Below are positions 11,105 through 21,259 of a stretch of 64,000 bases of DNA, piece after piece. The translations under genes were made by a program, and so were the position numbers. Source of the DNA: Cavia porcellus (lineage: Eukaryota; Chordata; Mammalia; Rodentia; Caviidae); NCBI RefSeq assembly GCF_034190915.1, contig NW_026947486.1, forward strand, positions 106,546,812 through 106,610,811. Direction: 5' to 3'. How positions within the stretch are numbered: the stretch's first letter is position 1; each line of letters begins with the position of its first letter. The notes under the pieces were generated by a model that saw nothing but the letters and a program-made list of their open reading frames with translations, had not been told where the DNA came from and made no database searches.

Positions 11105-12360
11105 TTAAGGAGAAAAAAAAAGCAGAGAAAGGGTACAAGTTATACAGATTTTCAGAAAAAAAATAAACAGTAGGAAATCACTAGTTAATGGATTACATAT
11201 TGTCATCTTAGAAATAATTGTTCAAGTCACAAAATTAAAGCTTATAAAGTAGACATTCCAACAGTGATACTGCAAACAGTTCTGTTCAATGATCCAATAA
11301 AACTCTGTGATATCATTTTCTATCTTATACACTTAAATATACATGCAGTTATATAGTTTAGAGCACTTTCTTTTCCTCTCTTTTGTACAATGACAATTGC
11401 ACATTTTGGGTTTCATTGCTCCCACAGTTCTTATTACTTTTTTGGAAGAGAGTAAAACCAAATGCGACATAACAGAACAGAATCGGTCAAATCAAAAGGG
11501 TGGACATAATAGATAATGTAAAAACATAATACAAGGTGATCTACAATGGTTACCATAATGCCTCCCGCTATCTCTAATAGAATTGCCTATATCATTAGTT
11601 ATAATAAAATTGAACAAAACAGTAAAGAACAAAACCGACAAAACCAAAACATTGGAGACATTGTAGGTCTTCAAAAGTAGATAAAAGTCAAGGAGAATGG
11701 GCGTTATAATGAATCTCATTATCTTCACAGCTGATGCCTAAACTTTCGAACCTGATACTATCCAGCAAAACAGAATAGGGGAACATCAGTCAAAAACAAG
11801 ATGGTGAGAGTAATACAGGGCTTTAAATCGAGATAATGGAAAGTCAAAGTGGGTTACTATAATATATCCTGCTATTTTTATTTATTTTTCCTTTAATTAA
11901 AAGGATAAAAATAAACAAGTAAATAATGGAGTGGAGATTGAGATAAAAGAGGGCATAACAGCGAAACAGCACAGATCAAAACATGACCATTTAAGCAGAA
12001 TAGTGTTTCACCACCAGATAATCCTGACCTAAAAGTAGTTACCATATTGTCTCTTTCCTTGAAATCCTTGAGTACAACTTTGTATACTGTAGCATTAAGT
12101 ATATCAAAACAATGTAAAACCATTTAAGAGAATGACAGCATTACAGAGTATTTAGAATTGACTAACAAAAAATGAACAATGGTTTCTGTATAATCTCCTT
12201 GTCTTTAAAAGGTTTTTGCTTATACTATCGTACATAATAAAATCCAATTAAGATACAACCTATTTAGACCAATGGAGACAGAACAAAAGCTTGATGAGAC
12301 TTCAAAACAAGATGATACTAAATCAGTATTACCTATTAAGATGTCATTTTCTCCAAAATA
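11105..12360 (-). repeat. Half-L1 3' UTR: tandem array of about 150-bp units
   Basis: Plus-strand landmark 'ttaccataatgtctcc' and its variants recur near 11193, 11551, 11701, 11854, 12039, 12181 and 12329; intervals between the last six are about 150, 153, 185, 142 and 148. Within each unit comes a similar order: ACAAAACAG..A-rich, then TACAGGRCTTCAAA-like, then the landmark, then a T-rich piece with ATAGTTG. Units are only partly alike. The same arrangement is seen in all L1 3' UTRs of the window. Confidence 0.75.
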
Positions 12361-12423
12361 GCTGTTCCTATCATCCAATCTTCTCTGCCTCATTTCTATT
12401 GAGTTCTTTTTCTGTCAGTAGCT

Positions 12424-13476
12424 GTCAGTTTGTCTTCTTCATTTTGTTCTCTGCTCCATTTGTTGTGGCCTCCCTGCCACTATTTCTGGATTCTTTGTAT
12501 TTTTCTTTTTTTAGAATATCTTGCAATACTCTCTGTAGAGTTGAATTGGTGGTTGCAAATTCCCCCAGTTCCTCTTTATCCTGGAAGCACCTTGTTTTTC
12601 CATCAATTTCCAGGGACAGTTGTGCAGGATATCTCAATCTTGGCTGGAGATTATTATCTTTCAAAGCTTGAATTATTTCCCCCCATGCTCTTCGTGATTT
12701 GATGGTTTGTGCCGAGAAGTCTGCTCTCATTCTGATGGGTGTTCCCTTGTAAGTGGTCTGTTTCTTGTCTCTGACAGCTTTTAATATTCTGTTCTTGTAT
12801 TGAATTTCTGGAATTTTTATTATTATATGCCTGGGTGTTGCTCTGTTTGGGTTGTAGGTAGCTGGGGTCCTGTATGCCTCATACATCTGAGTATCTTTAC
12901 CTTTTGCTAAATTAGGAAAATTCTCCTGGGTTATTTCTGTGAGTAGCTTTTGTAGTTCATTTGTTTGTGTCCCTACTTCTTCTTTTATGTTCTTAATCCT
13001 TAAGTTATGGATCCTCTTATCATCTTCTTGTCTTTGTATTATTGCTTTTGTTTCTTTGTTATTTTTAAGAAGTTTTTCATTTCATTCTCCCATATTACAA
13101 ATCTGCCCTCCAGTTAAGATAATCTGTCCTTAGTTTCTTTCAAGCTGTTATGCCAGTCTTCGATAGACTTCTTAGTTTCTTGGTAGTCCCTTTGAGCCTG
13201 CTTCACGTATTCTATGCTTTCTCTGTTTTCTCCGTCAAACAATTCTCCCCTCTTTTTCTGTTCTTCCATTCCACCATCTGTTTTTTCTTGGGTGGTGCTT
13301 AGCATTTCTCTATCTATTCTGCATACTTCTAGCTTCAGGTCATTGATAACTTCATTCCTGAATTGGTCTATGAGGCTCTCTATATGGCGCTTTATGTCTA
13401 TTGGTGCGGTGTCCGCTATTGCCTGTTTCTCAGAATTGGGGGCCGAGGAGCCTTTCTTGTTGCTGCCTCTTCCCAT
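12424..13476 (-). pseudogene. Half-L1 ORF1 (RNA-binding ORF1p-like), disrupted
   Basis: ORF1p is a trimeric RNA-binding protein with a coiled coil, an RRM and a C-terminal domain. The start MGRGSNKKGSS (13476) is followed by about 120 codons with heptad-like charged helix (TQEKTDGGMEEQKKR, YVKQAQRDYQETKK), then a stop at 13114 and several stops/frameshifts to about 12890. The C-terminal half is open at 12425-12886 with TPRHIIIKIPEI, KGTPIRMRADFSAQT and QPRLRYPAQLS, the conserved RRM/CTD words. It ends in a divergent basic tail (KMKKTN) and no ORF2 follows. TATA-like words lie just upstream (13488-13512). The ORF1 variant is shared with the second half-L1, not with the L1s. Confidence 0.85.
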
Positions 13477-14220
13477 ATTCTCTGTTCCTTATATATGCAA
13501 GCTTATATAGGAGACCCAGCTTCTCTCCCTGTCAGCCACAGCCTGATCGAATTGCACCGGTTAGGTGTTCCCGCCCACCGCAGTTCACCAGGGAGTTACG
13601 GACCAGGCAGCCTACGCGGGGCCTGCCCCTCCCGGCCACCGTCAGGCTCTGGGATCTGGGTTGGGCTAGCCTACTGGGTCCGCCAGCAGCGTCACATAGG
13701 CTAGGCACTTTTCACCAATCCCGCCAGAGAGGGGGATGTGTGGCTGGAGTTGGCACCGCGCCCTGCTCCTGCAGGACTGCCCGGGCCCAGAATGTCCTCC
13801 GCTGGAGTCAAACTGTGGTAGAGTGTCAGTTTCTCTCACTCACCTCACCACAAGTCAGTGCACGCCTCCCTGCCCGTCCTGTTTTCGACTCCATTCGCAG
13901 ATTCCCGTTCTCAGAGCTTCCGTGCGTCTCTCTCCCTGCCGAGCTGATGTAGAGGCAGTCGCCACGCGGTGGGAAACCCAAATCGCGGCTTCCAATGGTG
14001 CAGGCTCCAGCCTCCACACTGAGGCTTTTCTGTGCCTGTTTTAGCACCAGGACTGCATTCCAAGTTGGTTTCTCTCAGCCCAGTTCGTTCCTGAGTCAGC
14101 AGAGCATATCTCCACCTGCTTATGTCTCCTTACTCCGCACCCTTCCTGACTTCTGAGCCGAGCCTTTCAGAGAGCCTCCGTAGTAGCTGTTGTCTGTCCG
14201 CCATGTTCTCCCCCTGGGCC
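13477..14220 (-). promoter_or_regulatory. Half-L1 5' UTR with YY1-like site at its start
   Basis: A 744-bp GC-rich, CpG-containing leader, the internal promoter position of L1-type elements. Near its 5' end the minus strand reads AACATGGCGG (14207-14198), the YY1 core that in L1s directs accurate start of transcription. Close to ORF1 are two TATA-like words in 13488-13512 (CCTATATAAGC and CATATATAAGG on the minus strand). Long plus-strand frames across 13401-14044 come from the GC-rich composition. Confidence 0.75.
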
Positions 14221-14230
14221 CACAGCACAT

Positions 14231-14445
14231 TTTTAAACATTTTTTTCTTTAAAAATATTTAAGAAACAAAACAATAAAAATGATACAGGATTTCAAAACA
14301 AGATGATAGAAAATTAACAGTGGTCACTATATTGCATATTGTTGCCTTTGAAATAGTTGCTCAGGCATGCAAAACAGATCAAACAATATAAACAGTTTTC
14401 TCTGCATGACCTAATAGAATTAGTAGTACAATTATCTTAGCTATC

Positions 14446-14528
<83 letters not shown>

Positions 14529-15055
14529 CCCACCTTCCTCTTCATTTTCTCTTCATTTCTCTTTTTCCTCATCCCAGTTGGTCTTTTTTTTTTTTTTTTG
14601 AGTAGTTTTTTTCCCTCTCACAATATCTCTTGTACCTTTGGGATCTTATTTACTCTTTTAGTTTTTTACATGAGAGAGACAGTATGATGTTTATGGATGT
14701 GAGTCTGATTGATTTCATTATGAGTATGGTCTCAAGTTGCATCCATTTATTTATAAATATCTCAGTGTGATCATTATTTATAGTTGAGTAGTATTCCTTT
14801 GTATAAAATTACCACATCTTTTTTATCCATTCCTCAATTGATGGACACGGGTTGTTTCCAAGATTTAGCTATTACAGACTGTGCTGCTCTAAACATGTGT
14901 GTACATATATCCCTGTGATATGATGTTTTTAATTCTTCTGGAAAGACACACACAAGAGGAATATAGGTCCAATGGGATTTGTAATCTTAGTTTTCTAAGG
15001 AATCTCTACATTCCCACCAGCATTTGAAAAAACACATCTTATTTGCTGTTTGTCC
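14231..15055 (-). mobile_element. L1 3' end, 5'-truncated
   Basis: A tail at 14231-14270 (T/A-rich), short 3' UTR with one or two of the array units (14310-14390), a compound TG/TA microsatellite, then ORF2 C-terminal sequence from about 14690 to 15030 (plus-strand words GTCTCAAGTTGCATCC, TTTTTATCCATTCCTC, GGTTGTTTCCAAGATTT). Decayed. It was the target of the half-L1 insertion at its 3' boundary. Confidence 0.8.
14447..14525. repeat. Compound (TG)n(TA)n microsatellite
   Basis: About 17 TG units run directly into about 22 TA units within the L1 3' UTR. Alternating purine-pyrimidine DNA of this kind can form Z-DNA or cruciforms. Confidence 0.95.
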
Positions 15056-15904
15056 CCCTTCTCTTCCTCCTGCCTTTCTCCATTTCTTGATCCGCCTGCT
15101 TCGGGGAGGGTTGCGTATTTGCACTTGATAAAGTTTACTATTCATGTGTGAAGTTGGTGCTTGCTCTTTTTTCTTTTAAATCTTTACCTAGAATTTTTTT
15201 TATACAGATATGAAGCAAGGAAAAAAATTCCTTATTTTTTCAACTGGCAAGCCAAAGACAGTGTACATACCAGGACATACATAAAATTGTTTCTGCCTGA
15301 ATTGAAATAACTATATTTGTCACTAGCTAGCATAAATAATTGAATTTATTTCTGGGAACTTCTCTTCGCTGATGTAGTTGTGAATTTCTGTGCCACTGGT
15401 TATGGTTATGACTTTATGTCTAAGAAATCAAATTCCACCTCACCACTCTTGTCTATAATTTTCCAGTATATTTTCAGATGTCTGCTTGCATATAGATTTC
15501 AGCGATGTTTTAATTAAAAAAACACATGCATCTTCTAAAAGGTATATTTCATTAATACATTACTTTTACAGCATTTAAATTTAGTAATATCATCTGCCTA
15601 TTCAAGAAATGTCTTTCTCTGTTAAATGGCTATATATATATATATATATATATGGTTAATTAATATAGTATATATTTGTGTTTTCTCTCATTTCCATTTC
15701 ATTTCTTTGTTTCATCTTAATGTTTATAATTCCATGCATGTTATATGTATAAATACAGTACTTTGTTTTGTTTACTCTGTAATATTTGTGTGTATTTAAT
15801 TTAATTAAATTTATACATTTACCTGTTGTGTTGTTTCTAATTTTGACTAATACAAATAAGGCAGCATGCTATACATGTCACTTTACTGATGAGTGTGTGT
15901 CTGT
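15056..15904. other. AT-rich stretch, unassigned; (TA)n at 15631-15652
   Basis: Pyrimidine-rich start (15056-15110), then AT-rich sequence. A pure TA run of about 11 units lies at 15631-15652. 15690-15900 might be very old L1 but the match is too weak to claim. Confidence 0.4.
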
Positions 15905-16115
15905 GTGTGTAAGGGTATTGGAGGTTGAAACCAGAGCCTTGTGTTTGTCAGGCAAGTGCTATACAAGTGGGCTACATTCCTTGCCCATTTTTAAAAAAAA
16001 TTGATACAAGATCATGTTCAGTTGCCCAGGCTGTACTTGAGCTTGCCATTCTCCTGCTTCAACTTCCCAAGTAGTTGGGATTATAAGCATGCACCACCAC
16101 TGCTCCCCCAATGAC
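15905..16115 (-). mobile_element. B1-tRNA dimeric SINE
   Basis: Plus strand shows the reversed ID half (GAAACCAGAGCCTTGTG, GGCAAGTGCTATAC) at 15930-15985 and then the reversed B1 half (GTTGCCCAGGCTGTACTTGA, CCAAGTAGTTGGGATTATAA) at 16015-16105. Order B1 then ID on the minus strand. Confidence 0.8.
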
Positions 16116-16169
16116 TGCACTTCCGCTGGGGCCTTAACGCAGGCCACTGAGTCTCTCTTTGGTAACTAC

Positions 16170-17800
16170 CTAGATGCGGAAGTATTTTTAGATGTATGTT
16201 TGAAGTTTTAGGAAACTACCCAAAATATTTAGTGGTTCTTACCATTTAACACCACCAACATCAATATGGAATAATTCCATTTGCTCCCTATCCCAACCAG
16301 TACCTCCTTCTGTCAGTCTTTTCAATGCTGCCCATCCTACTGTGTGAAGTGCTAGCTTGGTGTGATCTTACATTGCATTCTCTGATGACTAATGCCTTTG
16401 AGCACTTCTTTTGCATACTTATTAGCCATTGATATGTCTCCCTTGGAAAATGCTTGTTAAAATCTTTTGCCAATTTTTGAATCATTTGCCTTTTTATTAA
16501 TATTATTATTATCTGCTTGGATTCTTTTGTTCTTTGTTAGTTGTACATATTGAGAATATTTTCTTTCTTTCACTCTGGTAGAATTTGTTTTCTTGTGTAG
16601 TTTAAAGAATGGTTCCTCATAAAGTTTTAGTGACCTTCAATTTGTCACTTTTCTCATTTTGATGTTTTGTACCTTTTGTTAAGGAATCTTTCCTTCAAAG
16701 TTTTTTTTTTTTTTTTTTTTTAAATCGGTACTGGAGATCGAACTCAAGACCACCTGCTTGCAAGGTGGGTACTTATACCGCTGAGCTAAATCCCTAGCCC
16801 CCCCCTTCACAGTTGTGAAGATACACTTACATTTTTTCTAGAAGCATTATATATGTAGCTTTTAGTTTAGGCTTGTTATCCACTTCAAATTAACATTTGA
16901 CTGTGATATAATTCACATATTATATAATTTATCATTTAACATGTTCAATTCCATGGATTTTGGCATATTTATAGGCTTGTACAGATGACACTGTTAAGTT
17001 TCAGAGCATTTTCATCAACCACCAAGGAAACCCTGTAACTTTTAGGAGTCATTTTCTACCCACTGCTTCTGGCCCTGGGACATTAGTTCTCTACTTTTTG
17101 TCTCTATGAATTTACCAGTTCTGAACATTTTGAGTAAAAATGAAATCAGTCTTTGACCTTTGTGTTTGATTTCCTTTATGTAACATGTTTTCAAGATTTA
17201 TATTTTAGTGTATATTAGTACTTAGCTCCTTTTTATGTCAGAATAATATTGCATTGAATGGACATGCCACTATTTGCTTTACTGTTTGTCAGTTAAAAGA
17301 CATCTGGATTGTTTCCACTTTTTAGCTGTTATGAATAATGTTGTTAGGAATATTTTTTTGCCTATCTCTGTGAAAGCATATGTTCTACATTCTCTTGGGA
17401 ATATACTGAGGTGTGAAACTGAAGGTCATGTAATTCCGTATTTTTTCCAGTGCTCATGATAGCTCACTGGACCCTGTGTGTGTTTGGTGAGTATCCATTG
17501 TTGGGTTAAACCCCAACCTGATAACTGGATGCTTGACTGTCTTTGCATTGCCATGTTGCCTTTTCCCTGTACTAAAATCTATGTATGAGTGGATATTTTT
17601 CTGAGTTGTTTGTTCTGTTCCATTGTTTAGATTTATAGGTCCTATGCCTATTGTAGGCACTTGTGTAGATTGTTGTGGTTTTCAAGTAAATATTGAAATA
17701 AGGCAGTTTATATGCTCCCGTTTTTTTCTTCAATTTCATGATTGTTTTTCAAGAATTTATCAGTGGAACCATGAAATTAGCTGGCTTCATGAACCAATTA
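16170..17800 (-). mobile_element. Old L1M fragments, minus orientation
   Basis: 16290-16560 resembles the reverse complement of an L1 3' region (CATTCTCTGATGACTAATGC, TGAGCACTTCTTTTGC). 16900-17150 follows an old L1M 3' UTR (GATATAATTCACATATTATA, CTGTCTCTATGAATTTACC-like). 17240-17460 and 17520-17700 resemble ORF2 3' and 5' parts (ACATCTGGATTGTTTCCACT, GTTCTGTTCCATTGTTTAG). Possibly several insertions. Strongly decayed. Confidence 0.6.
16700..16803 (-). mobile_element. ID SINE inside old L1M
   Basis: Minus-strand ID with B box seen as GAGATCGAACTC, start GGGGCTAGGGATTTAGCTCA, and long A tail (T run 16701-16723). Flanks CCTTCAAAG and CCTTCACAG may be a diverged TSD. Confidence 0.92.
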
Positions 17801-18330
17801 GCTGTCCATGAAGAGGAATGAGCACATTTGTCTATGAAAAGATAGATTCAAGAATGCTCATGAAGGCTTTATTCATGATAGCAGAAACTGGAATCAACTC
17901 AAGCATTCGTCAACAGAATGACAGACAAATAAATTATGATAACGCTCATACAGTGGAGTTTTGCAGAGCAATAAAATAGTACACTACTCACACCTTAACA
18001 GGTATGCATCCGGAACATAATAGTGGATGAAAGAGTACATGCTGCCCAGTAGCACTTACATAAAGTTAAACAAATGACAAAACTAATGTGTAAATTTAAA
18101 AATCCTATTAATGGTTACTTCTGGGCAGATGAGGATTTTGACTCTGAAAGGGCTGTGAAAGATTCTCTTGGGTAATGGTAACACTCTTCTCTTCCACTTG
18201 GGTGTTGGTTACACAGACATTACATACATAAAAGTTCACAAATCTGCACATTTAGAATTTACATGCCTTACTATATACTATATATTTTATATTTCTAATG
18301 TAATAAAACATGTCTTGCTTGAAACTCACT
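17800..18330 (+). mobile_element. Old L1M 3' end, plus orientation
   Basis: Follows the known order of old mammalian L1 tails: AGCAGAAACTGGAATCAACT, CAACAGAATGACAGACAAAT, CAATAAAATAGTACACTACT, ACTTACATAAAGTTAAACAA, GGGTGTTGGTTACACAGACA and a final AATAAAACATG. Meets the minus-oriented L1M near 17800, so the two old elements lie tail to tail or head to head through an inversion. Confidence 0.7.
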
Positions 18331-18633
18331 GAACCAATTTCACCCTGCAAACTTTATTTTTCTTTATTTAGGAAAATCATTTTTCTATAATTTAACTACT
18401 GTTCCTCCTACATGTGCTTTTTCTTCCTTTTAAATGCTTTGTATTTACATTTTAGATACTGAGGATCAATTTTTCTTTAAGTTTCCTTTACGTTTCTCCG
18501 TTTTTATGTAATTTGAAATACTTCTTTTACTTCATCTTCCAGGCCTCTAATTTTTTTGTATCATCAAGTGATCAACTTCTTCAATTTTTTTCAACTGAAT
18601 TAGTCTAGAAAGTTTTAAAAATGTTATAATTGG

Positions 18634-19186
18634 GTTGGTGAGAGACGCGGCAGAGGTGTAGTTTGACTCGGTGTGTTATGTGGGGGAGAGAATAAAACTC
18701 CAGCAAGATCTGGGCCGAGAATGAAAGCAGTGAGGGAGGCGCTAGTACCCCTGTCTGTGGGAACTTTCTCCCTGACTTGGGGGACAAGACCGGCTCCCCA
18801 CCGAAGGGTAAGAGTAACAGCTGCGGCTGGGAGCTACGCCCAGCCTGCAGGAACTTTCACCCTGACTTGGGGGACCAGACCGCCTCCCCACTAGACCAGA
18901 GACTAGGCTGGAAGGGTAAGAGTAATAGCCTATGGGAACTTTAGCCCTGACCTGGGGACCCAGGCCAGTTCTCCACCAGACCCGGGGACCAGGCCAGATC
19001 AGAGACTGTGGCAGCGGCTGCTAGGAGCTCCGCCCAGCCTGAGGAGACACTCTTCCTGGCCTGAGGAGCAGGCCACAGTTCCCTGCTGGATCCAGTGAGT
19101 GGGACCATCGCAGGGTACCCCATCCCAGGCTGGTGGCTCTCTCTCCCACACCTGGAACAACACTTGAAGCTTCCAAATACAGGAAA
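18634..19186 (+). promoter_or_regulatory. L1 5' UTR with about 90-bp tandem monomers
   Basis: GC-rich, CpG-containing leader of a full-length L1. A unit beginning GGAACTTT.NCCCTGAC.TGGGG starts at 18759, 18850 and 18935 (spacing 91 and 85) with a diverged possible fourth unit near 19039. Each contains GGACNAGACCNGCTCCCCAC and, further on, GGGTAAGAGTAA. This resembles the monomer promoters of some rodent L1 families in architecture, not in sequence. Confidence 0.75.
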
Positions 19187-20239
19187 ATGACAAAACGAAA
19201 GTCTAAAATGCAATCTCAAACATCCAGCCCATCCCAAGAAAGCCCAGGAGCCATGTGCATAGAAGAAAAAACATGCCACATGACTGAAATACCTGAAATA
19301 ATGGTAACTGAAATAAAGAAGCAAGTACGGGAAGCCTTGAAGGAATTCAAACTAGAAATATTCTCTCAGATGAAAGAAGAATTGATAAAAGAAATGAAGC
19401 AGATGCTAAACATAGCTAAAGAAGAGGCAGTTAAAAAATTAGAGGAACTAAACGGAAGGATAGAATCCCTGGATGAACAGTATAGGAAGCAAACAGAATA
19501 CATAAAACAGATGCAAAGAGATATACAGGAAATAAAAAACTCCATTGAAAGTTGTAAAAACCACCTCAATGAATGGGAAGATAGCATCTCAGACCTCAAA
19601 GACAAGATTGCAACAAGTGAATAGGAAAGAAAAGATCTTTTAAAAATAAGAAGAAATCAGGAAATAACAATTCAACACCTACAGGACGACACAAAGAGAA
19701 ACAACATAAGATTGATAGGGATAAATGAAAAAGAAGGGGACAACATAAAGGATGTCAAGAGGATACTTAGAGAAGTAATAGCTGAAAATTTCCCAAACAT
19801 GAGATTGGAAACTGATATCAAGATCAATGAAGCATATAGATCTCCAAATAGTCACAATCAAAATAAATCTACACCCAGACATATAATAATGCCCATCTCA
19901 GAAATTGAACCAAAGAATACAATATTAAAGGCAGTCAGAGAGAAAAGATAGATCACCTATAAAGGAAAACCTATCAGAATTACAGCAGACTTCTCAGCAC
20001 AAACAATAAAGTTAAGAAGAGCATGGAGTGATGTATTTCAGATCCTAAAAGAAAATGATTTTCAACCTAGGCTGATGTACCCTGTAAAACTGTCTTTCAA
20101 ATTTGATGGAGAAATACGATACTTCCATGACAAAGATCAGCTGAAAAACTTCATGATCACTAAGCCAACCCTGCAAAGAATACTGAAAGACAGCCTAGAT
20201 ACATTTAGTAAAAAACCACTAAACAAAGCAGACAGTTGA
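19187..20239 (+). pseudogene. L1 ORF1 (350 codons, two in-frame stops)
   Basis: ORF1p is the RNA-binding chaperone of L1 RNPs. A single frame from ATG 19187 to TGA 20237-20239 gives 350 codons, with only two internal TAG codons (19622-19624 and 19949-19951) and no frameshift. Residues 1-60 are basic and polar; about 60-145 a coiled coil (KKLEELNGRIESLDEQYRKQ); about 155-330 the RRM and CTD with ENFPNMRLETDI, STPRHIIMPIS, KGKPIRITADFSAQT and QPRLMYPVKLSF. The start is chosen because MTKRK is also the start of the 40.29-kb copy. Not functional as it stands. Few lesions suggest a moderately young insertion. Confidence 0.9.
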
Positions 20240-20279
20240 ACAGAGCAGAAAGATAAACATGCAACGCCAGAAAGATAAT

Positions 20280-21255
20280 ATGTCAACAATAAACCAATTT
20301 ATAACAGTTCTTACTATTAATGTAAATGGTCTCAATACACCAATTAAAAGAAACAGACTGGCAGAATGGATCAAGAAACAAAATCCAACCATATGCTGTT
20401 TACAAGAAACCCACTTAACTCAAAAGAATATTCACAGACTCAAAGTCAAAGGATGGAAAACAACATTCCATGCAACAGGAACCCCCAAAAAAGCTGGGGT
20501 AGCTATTCTGTTTGCAGACAAAGTCAACTTCAAGCCAATAATGATTATAAAGGATAAAGAAGGTCACTACATACTAGTTAGGGGAAAACTCCAAGAGGAA
20601 GATATAACTAAAATATATATGCACCAAACTCCAGAGCACCAAGTTATATAAAACAAGTACTAACAGAAATGAAAAACCAAATCAGTAGTAATACAATTCT
20701 GACAGGAGATCTTAACACACCATTGACACCAATGGACAGATCAACCAAAAAGAAAATCAACAAAGAAATAAAAGAACTGAATTGCACCTGTGAACAAATG
20801 GACTTAATAGATATATACAGAGTATTCCACCCAAAAACAACAGAATACACATTCTTCTCAGCAGTACATGGGTCATTCTCTAAAATAGACCATATATTAA
20901 TCCACAGAACATATTTAAATAAATGCAAAAGTGTTGAAATTATCCCTTGCATGCTATCGGACCATAGCACCATGAAATTAGTAATCAACGATAAAAGATA
21001 TTGCAAAAATCCCACAAACACATGGAAACTGAATAACACATTCCTGAGTAATCAGTGGGTCACAGAAGAAATTAAAAAAGAAATTAAGCAATACCTACAA
21101 ACAAATGAAAATACAGATACAACTTACCGGAATCTATGGGATGCAATGAAAGCCGTCCTCAGAGGAACATTTATTGCCCTGAGCTCCCACATCAGGAAAA
21201 CAGAACGAATACAAATAAATAACATGATGCTACACATCAAAGAGCTAGAAAAAGT
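20280..21255 (+). pseudogene. L1 ORF2, endonuclease domain only (rest deleted)
   Basis: ORF2p carries an APE-like endonuclease, a reverse transcriptase and a Cys-rich tail. Only the endonuclease survives. Starts MSTINQFITVLTINVNGLN with catalytic-site words [20 protein letters not shown] and SDHSTMK. A small lesion near 20635-20650 (HQVI stop) breaks the frame; the frame then stays open 20669-21292. At about 21255 the sequence jumps from the post-endonuclease region to the ORF2 C-terminus, so the reverse transcriptase is gone. The ATG at 20280 is preferred over 20259 because the 39.2-kb copy also starts at MSTINQ. Confidence 0.88.
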
Positions 21256-21259
21256 GTCC

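Larger units (their letters stand above)
11069..14230 (-). mobile_element. Complete half-L1 (HAL1-like) retrotransposon with 10-bp TSD
   Basis: The TSD CACAGCACAT stands at 11069-11078 and 14221-14230, so the insert is 11079-14220 (3142 bp). On the minus strand it runs: GC-rich 5' UTR (14220-13477), ORF1 (13476-12424, broken), a short inter-ORF remnant, a long 3' UTR (about 12360-11105) and an A tail (T-rich plus strand 11081-11110). There is no ORF2: the sequence goes from just after ORF1 into 3' UTR that also ends the autonomous L1s at 21.8-23.0 and 34.6-35.2 kb. This layout is that of HAL1 elements, non-autonomous relatives of L1 that carry ORF1 only and are thought to be mobilised by L1 ORF2 protein. 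It landed beside the A tail of an older minus-strand L1 (14231 on). Confidence 0.9.

Noticed and set aside
11105..12360. CRISPR-like or satellite array
   Set aside because: Period is about 150 bp, units are degenerate, and the array is bound to L1 3' ends by TSDs and A tails.
13401..14044. Long plus-strand frames (up to 183 codons) over 13.4-14.0 kb
   Set aside because: They run antisense through the GC-rich leader and start of half-L1 ORF1. Composition explains them; no domain.
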